DNA of 64,000 nucleotides from Suillus spraguei (taxonomy: Eukaryota > Basidiomycota > Agaricomycetes > Boletales > Suillaceae): the NCBI GenBank assembly GCA_016800925.1, contig JABCPU010000076.1, positions 1-64,000 on the forward strand. The letters are read 5' to 3'. Made by a program: the position numbers and the translations under genes. Below are positions 34,841-45,694 of the stretch, in pieces; positions within the stretch are counted from its first letter, which is position 1; every line of letters starts with the position of its first letter. The notes below the pieces were generated by a model. It ran no database searches. It saw only the letters and a list, made by a program, of their open reading frames with translations, and had not been told where the DNA came from.

Positions 34841-37102
34841 CAATTAGGGTATCGATCCTCATAATCTGACATGACAATCGCCTCCAGAGCACCGAGTTCG
34901 CGCACCGCCATGACATTCTATGAAAAAGGTTAGCTGAAGCACACAGCATGACGTGAATCAAATGAAATGAACATGATATCCAATGCTCGAAAGAAAGCAG
35001 TCGTACAAGCGCAACAGAAAGTAAAGAACTAAGAGAACCGAAAAATGCGAACACTCACATCTACTAATTCGTTTGGCACAGCATTCAGCGCCAACTGGCT
35101 CCACCGTGCCAGTCCAGGCAAAAGACCTGCCAACCGTATCTTTATCTCCTCTTTCGTTTCTTCTTCCACAGTCAAATCGATCGGATTGGTCGCTGATAGC
35201 CCCTCTGGGACATTCGGCGTGTTCGAGTCTACGAACACCTTTGCCCGGAGTCCATCGACCAACACCACTGTGGCGCGATCGAGCGCAGCGCTGAGAGCGT
35301 AAGCAAAATCTAAACCTGCCAGGTATGCTCTAGTTTGCGTGAGGAGGGAGGAGAATATTGGATCGTTGAACTCGGCGCGAGGTTGCGAGGTGGGGGGTGG
35401 GGAAGTTATATTTGCAGCAGGTCGGCTGAAGGATGGCGATGGGGAAGAAGAGGGAATGGACGAGGGAGGGTTTGGGAAGTTACCTACACGAGGGGTGGGA
35501 CCGGCAATTGGCAGGGAGTCACTGCTTTCGCGTAAGGACGAAATTGAAGAGCTGGGGAGAGGTGAAAATTTAGAGGGGACTTGTGACAGAGCACCCCCTT
35601 GTGCGAGTACGTGTGCTGTCATTTCGGGAGTCGGTGGAAGGAGAGAGTCAAGAAAGCTAAGCGGTTGAGTGAGTCAATGAACCCAGCAGTAGGGCGGGGG
35701 ACTCTACTCACCGGCCAGGTATGCTTGCTCTATTGTCACTGATACCATCCCGCTCAATACGTCGCCGAACATCAAGGATCAGTACGTGGAGCTCAGAAGG
35801 TGACAATTTGTCTTGAGTGACACTCTGACATTAAAAATCAGTATGATAGTAATTGCCTGAACAAAGCACATACCCCTCAAAGACGGCTTCGACACTACCT
35901 CGCACTCTCGCAGCCACATCCTTCCATCCCACGTGTAGTATCCACCAGCTAAGTGTCAAGAAGCGCATCTCGGTCTCTTCTGATACGTTTTCGACCTCTT
36001 CATCCCAGTCATCTTGACCTCCAGACCATGCCGGCCATATCGCATCCACGTCAACAATATGAGATACAGCCTCACGGAAGATTAGACCAGAAAGCGTTGG
36101 TGCTGCCTCGCGGATGCGTTCGACGCGTTCGGTAGAAAGTACTGAGGTTACATAGCGTTCACGTGCTAGAAGGGCTAGTTGTATGCTTGTAAGGAGGGAC
36201 AGCAAAGTGGTCGTATAGAGTGTCGTCAGTGCACGGGTCAGTGCTGGCATATATTGCGTTAGCAAACCGGAAGGGACACTGGATATAACAATGTACTTAA
36301 TATTTTTACTTCCTTCCATAATTGTGCTTTCGTTCGGGTGCTACTCTCACTCATGGAGGGAGACATGGAAGCCCGTGGTTCCTAATTTGCACATAAAAAT
36401 GAGTTCGCGCATTCCGAATACGAGAAGCTCACGTGAAAAGGGGCACCAGGATTGTAGCTCATCGAGGAACTAGCAGTGGTAATTGAATCAGATAGTTGAC
36501 TTGCGGCAGAGGCAAGGAAGTCGTGAGGCAGCTGTAGCTGCTCATTCGTACTCTTGTGCGATGAGGAGATGGAAAAGTGATCTACCCAACTTCCAGTTGA
36601 AGCTGCCATATTTGATGACGTTTCTCCATCCATCCCTGAATAAGATGATATTGACGCAGACCCAGCATCCGAGTGTACATCCGAGGCAGAGCTGACTTCG
36701 GACTCGGAATGAAGTTCTGGTTGCTGAAAGCGGGATCGAGGATGAGATGTGCGTGACAGGGATTGAAGCTCGTCGGTAAGCGACTCGACATCCATTTCCT
36801 CGAGGATTTGCTCAGCCAATGTGGGAACAAGTGCCATGATAGTAAAGCATGCATCATCATGAGTACTCTGAAAGCGCCTTCGAAGTCTTATAACAATGAA
36901 TGAGTAGGTAAATCAGTTATCTTTGACAAAGTCAGCGAACATACGCCTCTCGAGCAGCTTTTCCTCTGACAACCTTCTCCTTGACTTCCTCCAATCTCTC
37001 GTTGATATAGCGGCTCACAGCATATGCTCCACAGAGAACAACCGACGTCTCAAACAGCCCACGACGCCGGTCGTACACGTATTTCCTTGCAGTGTCGAAC
37101 AT
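34841..37102 (-). CDS. PEX3: Peroxin-3, peroxisomal membrane biogenesis factor
   Basis: Minus-strand, at least five exons. The start MFDTARKYVYDRRRGLFETS at 37102 is followed by a single transmembrane helix (VVLCGAYAVSRYINERL), as in all Pex3 proteins. The second exon has LRRRFQSTHDDACFTIMALV and PTLAEQILEEMDVESLTDEL, the conserved Pex19-binding helix region, then a Ser-rich insert. Further exons give LTRALTTLYTTTLLSLLTSI, RERYVTSVLSTERVERI, and FLTLSWWILHVGWKDVAARV. The long C-terminal exon includes DPIFSSLLTQTRAYLAGLDF and ALDRATVVLVDGLRAKVF. It ends AVRELGALEAIVMSDYEDRY and PN at TGA 34841-34843. Pex3 docks Pex19-cargo complexes for insertion of peroxisomal membrane proteins. The Ser-rich segment (about 36480-36740) is longer than in yeast. 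Confidence 0.9.
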
Positions 37103-38023
37103 GATACATGAGGTCAAAGGCAAGTTGCTTATGGCGTACGCCCGGTTATGGATCTCAAAATAGATGACGTAAGCATTTTTTTGGACCTGCAAGCAATTTG
37201 ACGTTCGAGATTCTGTTGTGACTTGCTAGTCAAGCTCAATTCTGATCATTGACAGCTTTATGCTCTGCCGTGCATGAGAGCTAAAACGGTACTGGCTCTT
37301 ACAGCCCCATTTCGTGTATGCATCAGTGAATTGATGAGTCCTCGATATTGTAGCCGTGGTAAGTATAGCACGATTTAATTCTGCTACTGCCAAATATTAG
37401 CTTTCATATTGCCAGCAATTTGAGCTGCATACATACCCATGTATGCTTGTAAATCCAGCTTAACATGAATGATTTATAACAATGCTGAGACATTTGGCCT
37501 TTGCAACCAATGAGTAGTGGTAGTATGTATACCTGAGCCAATTGTTTTGAGCTTCGACACCTTACCTAGTCTCGTTTTTAATTACAATGTTATTCAAGGC
37601 CTTTTCATAGAAAGAGCCTTTGGCATTTATCGAAAAATCTAGAATACCATTAGATTTAGCCACAAAGCTATGACATTCCTCCTTTTCAGATGATGAGGGG
37701 TGGTAGTAGACTTGTCCCAACTATTTCGTGTATTGTCATTTGGCTCTATTTATCTGAACGCTATTGAAGCCCTTCTCATGAGAAGATATCTTTGGCGCTG
37801 AACGATTTTTCTGGCCATTTGGCTTCCAGCGGCCCTCCACTTTCAACAAGCTCCACATGACTACTAAGTGGAACGCTCAGGATGTGAAGCTATCAGCATG
37901 GGTTGTCCACCAGCATAGCTAGTAGCTGAAGCTCATGCATGCACTACATTCCATAGATATGTTTATCTTTAATGTGCAATCGTATCTCATTTATGTAAAC
38001 ACCCAGAACTCTTCCATTCACCA
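37103..38023. other. AT-rich intergenic region with a diverged internal repeat
   Basis: No coding signature. Two diverged copies of a roughly 130-160 bp segment seem present (about 37495-37655 and 37690-37825). Shared pieces include GGTGGTAGTA/GTGGTAGTAT, AAGGCCTTTTCAT/AAGCCCTTCTCAT and ATTTATCG/GCTGAACG before a run ending in TCT. Confidence 0.3.
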
Positions 38024-38380
38024 ATGTCATCATCTTCAATGTCTGACCCTAGTTCTCCAAGCCAGAGTCCTTTCACTATGAATGAGGGCCAACACAAGGT
38101 CCTTGGACGTTGCTATCCCCATGCTGGCTACTGGTTCAACATGCTTCCGATGCATCCGTTCATTCATGGTCCTCCAAGTCAGCATTTGCAGACTCAATTC
38201 CAAGCCTCTGCTGGCATGCCTCTATCTTCACTCCAAGACATGCTACTACATAATCCTGATGATGTAGCCCATCGAGAGTTAGCTACTGCGCCGTCAACTC
38301 AACAGCCGTGCTATCCTGGTGCAAATATAGTGGTTCATAAGTTCACCCACAGTATTGTTGCACAACTAGATCACATCTAA
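38024..38380 (+). CDS. Hypothetical small protein, unrecognised
   Basis: A 118-codon frame starts MSSSSMSDPSSPSQSPFTMN and is Ser/Pro/Gln-rich, with HPFIHGPPSQHLQTQFQAS. A second open frame follows at 38439-38669. I recognise no domain. It might be a short real gene, or the N-terminal remnant of a mobile-element protein, since basidiomycete transposon proteins often begin this way. Low confidence. Confidence 0.25.
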   Translation: MSSSSMSDPSSPSQSPFTMNEGQHKVLGRCYPHAGYWFNMLPMHPFIHGPPSQHLQTQFQASAGMPLSSLQDMLLHNPDDVAHRELATAPSTQQPCYPGANIVVHKFTHSIVAQLDHI

Positions 38381-38730
38381 CTTCGTGTGTTGCCAGCTAC
38401 CACCAACATCGATGTCTCTGTGCCATTAAATATGGAAGTTGTCGGTGAACGTGTCAGCCATGTTCAAATCCGCCTTCCTGTCGATACTCTGTTTGAAGTC
38501 TTTTTTTATGCATTTATGCAATGATGCCTTAAATAAAATAATCGCGCCGATGGGTGTGCACTCCCGTATTTGGGCTCTACAGGAAGTCACACAGTTGTTA
38601 CACAATAAACTCGCTCTTCCAAAAGATATAAATTTTGATGGTCCCGACAGTATGAATTATGATTATTAAACTATACTGTGGACATATGTACTAATCAGTA
38701 GGTTTTTGCCCAAGTCGGCTGATGTGCTGA

Positions 38731-40701
38731 TTATTGCGAGAGAGTTTCTAACAGATCCTTGTTCCTTGGAATGAACCTGCACTTAAATGGTTTGGGGAAC
38801 CTCATGGTGTGTAAGATAAATATTTTAAGATCAAGGAGGGATGAGTTACCAGATTATACCAATATCCTCGAATTCAACAACGGGTGTGATCTCTTCCCCT
38901 GTCTCATCAAGCTGTTTGGCGATCGTGAACGCAGCAAGGATGCAAGAGATGTTGAGATACAATGAGGCTTCGACAAAATGCAATCCTGAAATAAAACGCC
39001 ACCGTTCAGTGACAGCTTGGATAGTGTCATGCAAGTGACACGCACCAGGGCATCTACGGTGTCCGAACCCAAAGACAAATTTGCGGGGGTCCAACTGGGG
39101 CGAGGAACCAAGGAAGCGCTCAGGCCTGAACTCCAATGGTTCGGGGTACGTTTCTTTGTCCCGTGAGATGGAAAACAGGTTCGCGATGACGACCGAACCC
39201 TTGGGTATGCGGTACCCTTCATAGACGCCTTCCTTCATGGCGTGGTGCGGGATCCCTGCGTCGCTGAGAGTGAGCGAGGACCATAACGGAAAAAGCCACG
39301 CAGTTGACCTTCCGGACCAATGGGTGCCCAGCGCAAAAGCTCTTGTATGAGCGCACTGATGTATGGAAGCTTTTCTCTGTCCTTGAATGCGGGAAATTGG
39401 TCCTGACCCACGACAGCATCGATCTCTGCCTGCGCATGTTTCTGCACTTCGGGATAAAGCGCCATTGCCAGGATAAAAGACGTCAATAATGCTGCTGACT
39501 GTTCACGCCAATGATTATTTAAAATTCACATGGGGCAAGGGTGCAAAAAATATCTTACTGTTTCAATTCCCGCTGCACAGACCCCCTGACTGCACCACTT
39601 GATGACTTCTTCTTTTTGGGCACTAATCGTGGACTGATCCTCCGGAAGAAGCTGTTCTGAAATGAAAGAATGCTCATAAATGCCACCTTTCTGATCGGCA
39701 ATGACAATGGGTTAGGACTCCGGATAAAACGAACTCGTTGAATTGCTTAGCAAAGCTTACTATTTGCTCTTTTGTCCAGTTAAATGATGTTTCGGCAAGC
39801 GAATTTAACATTTGTCCGACGTCAAATGCCTCGCGCTTGAAACCTGCCCCTGGAAACCATGCAGGTAGGAAACGCACTCATGGAAGGTTTACTAGCTTAG
39901 ATTTACAATGATTTGAAAAATGAAAGGAAGACCTACATGATGGTACCATTTCGACCAACCAACGTCCACGGTAGGATAGCGTGTAACCGGATTCAAGGGC
40001 CATTTGCGCGACGCCAATCCAATAATCATCGACAGTCCTCCAGCCGTATACGAAAGACAGGATAACAGCTGCTGTATCCCTATACCTCCAGTGAGAAACG
40101 AGTAAAACAAACAATCGCAAGAATTTTACTTTCTCATGTGACTCACAAATTGTTCAGGGTCTTTGTGCAGACGATCGAGCAGCACCCGAGAACGTTCAAT
40201 TTGCAGCGACTGATAGGTTTGTATGGCGCGGGTACTCAGACTGCTTTTGAAGACTGTGCGATACATCTTGAAATACGGGTCAGCGAAAGATATCTGGAAT
40301 GGGTCCAGAGTCTGCTTCGCAAGTTCTACCATCCGTGTTCTTGGACGATCGGAATACGTGGTGGCATGTGAATCAAGTAATTCAGTGGCCGCTTTCATGG
40401 AGCTGAGCACTATGTACTGCTGGTTAGGCACGCGGAAGGAGAATATGGGCCCTATAGAAACAGGTCAGCGAGTCTTGGAGAGCAAGACTGAACAATGTGC
40501 ACCATAGATTTCAGCCCACTTGTCATAGTACATCCGCCAAGGCTCTTTCTTTGGCAGCTGATGGAGATTTCCTGTAAAGAAATTTGGACGTGGCCCAGGA
40601 GGTAGTGGTAGTCTACCGCGCCTACGGCTGTAGGATAAAACTGTGGCTGCAACCACCGTCACCGTGACAAGGAGGATGATCATTCTAGACTCAGAAGACA
40701 T
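38731..40701 (-). CDS. Cytochrome P450 monooxygenase
   Basis: Minus-strand, many introns. The start MSSESRMIILLVTVTVVAAT is a membrane anchor, followed by the proline-rich hinge LPLPPGPRPNFFTGNLHQLP. Then come FRVPNQQYIVLSS, TYSDRPRTRMV and DPYFKMYRTVFKSSLS (C-helix; the usual Trp-x-x-x-Arg region is altered). FPGAGFKREAFDVGQ follows, and the I-helix VCAAGIET is shortened compared with AGxDT. Next are YISALIQELLRWAPIGPE (ExxR-like KETLR region: QELLRW), EPLEFRPERFL (PERF) and the haem loop FVFGFGHRRCPG with its axial Cys. The terminal exon is PKPFKCRFIPRNKDLLETLS with TAA at 38731-38733. The architecture is that of an ER-anchored class II P450 of the CYP5150/CYP5037-like basidiomycete type. 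The subfamily is a guess and the substrate unknown. Splices checked by eye are all in frame, so it looks functional. Confidence 0.88.
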
Positions 40702-40750
40702 GTCACAGATAACAGATGGGTCGATTTCTGCGGTTTTCCCTCCGAGTTCT

Positions 40751-40757
40751 TATATAA
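40751..40757 (-). promoter_or_regulatory. TATA box upstream of the P450 gene
   Basis: On the minus strand TATATAA lies about 50 bp upstream of the ATG at 40701. This is an unusually clear TATA element for a basidiomycete promoter and fits an inducible gene. Inference only. Confidence 0.4.
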
Positions 40758-43372
40758 TCGTCTGATGTGCTGTCCCGGTCAGTTCCCTACAACATGTTGG
40801 GCACGATAGCCATCCATGGGAGATGCCTACAAATGAAATGTCGCCGACGGTTCTATGCTCAAGCTGGCATAGCGGATAAATTGATCATGATTGCTCGTGC
40901 CGTGGCGGATATATATGCTGCGTGTATACAATGAAAAGGAACTGTCATTGAAAACCCGAACCCATAGTATGGCGGCGGCGCTGCTCACATGTAATCACGA
41001 GCGCTGGCATTGGGCGTCCACGTCATGCAGCAAGCTGCATTCATAGTTCCATATTGGTTCTATCTCCTATTTAGAATCCATTCATCATTACTATGGTAAC
41101 CTCTGCTCCGTTTCACAACGTTAACCATGGGTGCAGCTGTGTAGTTTGAACAATAGCGTGTTAAGCTGCAACGCGTCACTATTATGATCATTGACACGTG
41201 TCTTGTGTTCAACGTCATCGAGTTATCGTGCACTCAACGCTTCTAATAATTCACTTGTGGCAATGGGATGTGCGACAGGAAGCACGCCAGCAATCGTGGC
41301 GTCTGGGATATATCTTCAATTGGATAAATTTTCATCTAGTCTGACAATCAGAAATCTATCATTTCCGAGGAAACAAACACTCAAATTTAGGGCGTGAAAT
41401 GGGTTTATGTCGCTGAGGATATACTATATTGAGAATCGATGGTCAGTATTTCAACTATTTCGGATGCAGGGCTCACGCTAGATATCATGGAACGTTGTCA
41501 GAATGTGCAGCTGCCACGTCTCCTTGAAGGCAGATAGAGTTTCGTCTGCCACAATACGTGGGAAATATGCCTCCCAAAAACCTTGAGCTTCGCAATACTT
41601 GTACGAACGCAGTTGTCCTCGCATTGGGGCAGCCCCGACAGAAACACTATCTGTCTAGCAACTTCGGGGTAAATATCCCACAGTCCAGCGTTCTAAAATC
41701 AATATAGGGGGTTTCGTCACAACTAGAAAAGTACCATCGTCCGACTTGGAATCTTCAGTGTCATCATTAACAACATAGAGCAATCAAAATTTGCGATGGG
41801 TTCGCGAACACGACGTTCTTGGAGTCAGACGCGCTCGACTAGTCAGGGTGCTGGTGAGGGCTGTGGTTGTATTGCAATGATCTTGGCCGCGTCTGCGTAT
41901 TGGTCCCAAAAGTGAAGATCCCCGTCGGCGACGAATTTTGTCACAAGTAGACCACCCCTAATAAAAAGACTGATTCAAAAGAGCGGAGGTCAAACTTGAG
42001 CCATGCGTGGGTTCTGTCCCTCAAAAGTTGTAATGGGGAGCAATCGTAGGCCACCGGGTTCAATAGTGCACTCTGAGGACGTGTAGGCCTGATGAAGGAC
42101 TTTGCATACCGGCAGGAGGACTGTTAGGATAAAATTCCATCTAGCACAACGATTGCTTCAATATCAACTATAAATTGTGGCTCACGAATGTACAGCAAAG
42201 TGTATATCTCGGCAAGAATGCTCAGGATGCACTGAGGTTCTTCACCAAGAGAAAGGAACTTTTCTTCACGCCTCGTTTCACGGTCCAGTCTCCAGATAAG
42301 GTGGGACGGATAACTAGTCCCAGTCATCGTATAAGATTTGAGCGACTGACACAAGTTATTGTAGAAGCAATGGATCTAGGGCACGGAGTAGAAATTCAAG
42401 ACCGCTTCATGGTTGTCATGCCCTGAAATAGAGGTCTAGGCAGAACTTCACAAGCGAGAATGCATACAAGAGCTTACCAATCGCCCTTCAGACAGACGCC
42501 AGACTTGACTTGCTCTGACAGTCATTGATAACCTATGAGGGTTTAGAGAGAAGACTTACGGAATGATGATGATTCTCCACTGTGCCGATCAGAACTACAT
42601 TTTTGTACCGTCAGATGGAAAGTTTTGTTGGAAGTTTAAATCTCCCCGACAGACCGCCAATGGTAGGATCATATCGTAGTCAAATCGTAGTCCCGTAAAT
42701 TCTGATTGTACAACAGTTCTCGCTAGCCATAGGATTTGCTGAAACTAGTCGTGTGGTAGGATAAGAACCAAAGCAAGGTGGAGCTGCCGCTAGTGGTGTT
42801 CAAGTTGGTGCTGTGATCTCGATGTTTCTCGAGAGAAGACTTTCACACTCCTTCGCAGGAGGGTTCTGGCTCTTCCCTTTCCCTTTCAGCTCCGTCTTCG
42901 AAGCTCCACCTTTCGAAATGAGAATCCAATCCTTGAGCTGTCTGCGTGCAGCGGCAGTGGAGGTAACTTGTTGGTTCGCGGTCACCAACCTTCATTATCG
43001 TCCCCTTTGGCATCCAAGGTCTAGATTATTCCAATTCCTTGTTAGATGCACGATGTGGTAAATGACCTTTTTGCGTAGTGGTAGGTATGTCAATGTCGTT
43101 CATGACAAACAAGCCCAAACCACATCCGAAATTGCGAAGATCCCCGAATTCCCGATCATCAAAAACATACTATTCATACTACCATATATCTAACAACCAT
43201 GGTGCAGATCAAAACCTCATACATACATACTGTAACATCTAATGATTATCCAACGCCAGACCCCACATAAATGCAATGTCAATCTTCAATGTCAAACGAC
43301 GCATACGATAGCAATGTGTTCAACAAAACCTATTACTCGAGATGGCATGCGTCGCTGATGATGAGAACATGT
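40758..43372. other. Gene-poor interval with a possible F-box relic
   Basis: No intact gene was found. Short frames at 41191, 42175 and 42813 lack recognised motifs. A possible decayed F-box gene on the minus strand is listed separately. Confidence 0.35.
41850..42430 (-). pseudogene. Possible decayed F-box-like gene
   Basis: Minus-strand fragments read VAYDCSPLQLLRDRTHAWLK then FDLRSFESV (about 41975-42060), and GGLLVTKFVADGDLHFWDQY (about 41900-41960). This pattern, LLRDRxxAWxxFDxxS followed by a WD-type strand, recurs in a large Agaricomycete family annotated as F-box proteins. Stops and frame changes separate the pieces. Identification rests on memory of the family and is tentative. Confidence 0.35.
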
Positions 43373-45694
43373 CTAGGCTGTAATCTCGAGACTAGACAGT
43401 TCCTTACGAATCTCAGCTTCCCCCTCCATTTTCTTGAGCTGCGTCGCTTCTAGCCGCTCTCCTCGGCTCGCTTTCTCCTTTAGCTCGTCAATAGCCTTCA
43501 GCTGTAAGTCAATGGTCATCAACATGATACGGCGACAACAACCAGTAGAGCAAACACCAACCTTCTTATTAAGATTCCGGACCTTCTTCGCGATAGGGTC
43601 CAAGGACTCTGCTCCCGGCGTTGGTGGAACAGAACCTTGGCCAGGCGTCTGCGTCCCTCCCACGGTCACATCGATAGATGGTCGCACAGATGCCTCCCCG
43701 GTAGGTGTCGCAGCCCCCGAGCCCGCCTCTCCAAATCCTTTCTCCTTCTTCTTCCCTTTTTTCTTTGGTTTCTTGTCGCCACCATCTGCCCCTGACGCAG
43801 GCGCAGTCGAGGGCGTCTTGGGCGCGGCACCAGGTACATGCCTCCGTCCCCCGTTCCCGTTCTGGTATTGACCATTGCCATTGGAAGGAGTGGCTCCGTT
43901 AGCATGCCCCATGCTGCCGGGAGGATTTGGTGAGCGGTTGTAGCCCCGCGGAGGTGTTGCGCTGCCGCTGCCGGTGGGCATACGAGGAGCACCACCCTCG
44001 TCCTCGCGCTTGAAAATCGCTGGCGTCGCAAGGCCACGTGCACCAGGCGGTCTGTAAGCTCCTGCAGGTTTAGGTGTGACGGGTTTAGCGGTTAGAGCCG
44101 CAGTTAATACGCTGATTGAGGGCTGGGGTGCGGCAGGGATAGTCGAACCAAACTGAGGTGCTTGATCGAGTGGTGTAGGTCTCCACGATGCCTGGTATAA
44201 CTCCTCTACTAGCTGGACGTGCATAAGCCCACCAGTGCAATGCCAGACTTTAATTCCGTTGTCCACACGAAGACGAGGAGACAGGGTGGCTGTCAAAAGA
44301 AACCTGCCGCAAGGCGACCACTCGCAATAAGACGTGTTTGGCGCGTCAATTGTACAGATCTTCGTTAATGTTCTCCTGTCGAAGATGTCGATTTTTCCTG
44401 CCAGGTTACCAAAGCCGGCAAGTGCGACGAGCCGACCTTGCGGATTGAAAGAGATGAAGTTATGGGGAGAAGATCCAAAATCATGGAGCGTCCGCACACG
44501 TTGATCAAAGAGTGTGGTTTTGGCAGGCATGTCTAAGACAAAACGCTAGCTATTAGTATGGCTTCCACGATCTAAGAAGACGACCAACATCCATAGACAA
44601 CCCCAAATTCTTTCGAGTTTGGGCTCCACGAGACGTCATGAATCGGTCCCTCCTTGTCCAGAGTGACCCGGCAATCGAAATTACCTGCCGCGCTGAGTAG
44701 GTACATACCAGTCTCGCCGTAGTAGCTCATGTTTGAGTTATCGACCTCCGTTTGCGTAAGGACCAGGACCTGCGTGCCAAGATCGTTCCACTTGATCTGC
44801 GCGCGATCAGCCTTGTAGAAAGTTTTGGAGCAAGTCGGAGCGCCAGAAAGGGTGGATAGGCCATAGATCTTGATCACTGCAGGCGCGCCCTGAGAACAGT
44901 AAGAATGTATGTATCATGAGGGAAACAGGATTGTACCTTCTTCTCAGCGACAAACACCGCGACGGATGGGTTAAGTCCAGGACTCAGGGAGACCATTGAT
45001 GCCCCTTCGACGCGTAGCTTATCGGCGATGCCCTTCCCCCATTCAGCAGGACGGTACACCTGAATCTCTTGAGCAACAAGGCGAATGGCATGTGACTCAG
45101 ACATGGTGTATTGAAGGTCCCAGTTCTCCTGCGACTTTTGTGTAAACGAAATGAGCTCCTCGCCGGTAGACGCGGAGAAGACGCGGAGATTCTTGTGCTG
45201 CGCGCCATCTTCCAGCTTGACTGCATGGAGGCGTGTGAAGTCAGATTTTACCGATACCCTAGACGACGAACACGAGGCGTACCTGGTCGCTCCCATGTAG
45301 AGAGGTATGTTCCGCGCGGGGAGAACTTGAGTTCAATGATATTTGGAACGCTCAGTTCTTGGAGCAGCTGTGCACCTTCAGCTAAAAAGATCCGCACGCT
45401 GCGAGCATCAAATTAAGTCAGCCATGTGGATCGCGCGAAAACGAAGTAAACCGTACACAGTCGGTAGCGCGTACGCGAAGAGACGACCGTCGGGGCTGTA
45501 GTGGTATGTGCGAGCTGGGACATCGGGAACAGCGAATCCTTCTATTGGCATGTAAGTGGGTGTGCCGTTGACGAGGCCCATGCTCTTCTGCGCGCGGACT
45601 GCAAGATTACAATTACGTTAGATCAAAAGCAAACTTTTGGACTGGATAAATTGTTTAACGAACAAGCATATTGCTGGGAGAGCTGGGAGGCCAT
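43373..45694 (-). CDS. Eukaryotic translation initiation factor 2A (eIF2A)
   Basis: Minus-strand. The first exon is MASQLSQQYAF, start at 45694, spliced over an intron with a GTTCGT donor to RAQKSMGLVNGTPTYMPIEG. The beta-propeller follows: YHYSPDGRLFAYALPTVVRI, LSVPNIIELKFSPRGTYLST, GAQHKNLRVFSASTGEELIS, IKIYGLSTLSGAPTCSKTFY, IHDVSWSPNSKEFGVVYG, then YMPAKTTLFDQRVRTLHDFG (the internal Met of MPAK is not the start), FISFNPQGRLVALAGFGNLA and YCEWSPCGRFLLTATLSPRL. A Pro/Gly/Asn-rich linker precedes a basic KKPKKKGKKKEKG and the helical C-terminus AIDELKEKASRGERLEATQL, ending SSLEITA (stop 43373-43375). eIF2A delivers initiator tRNA to 40S on non-canonical starts. All junctions checked are in frame. 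A partial second copy lies at 60200-61971. Confidence 0.92.

Noticed and set aside
44530..44577. MPAKTTLFDQ as the start codon of a separate gene
   Set aside because: The upstream exon ends VYG and joins over a GTTGGT-TAG intron to give VYGYMPAK, an internal eIF2A sequence.
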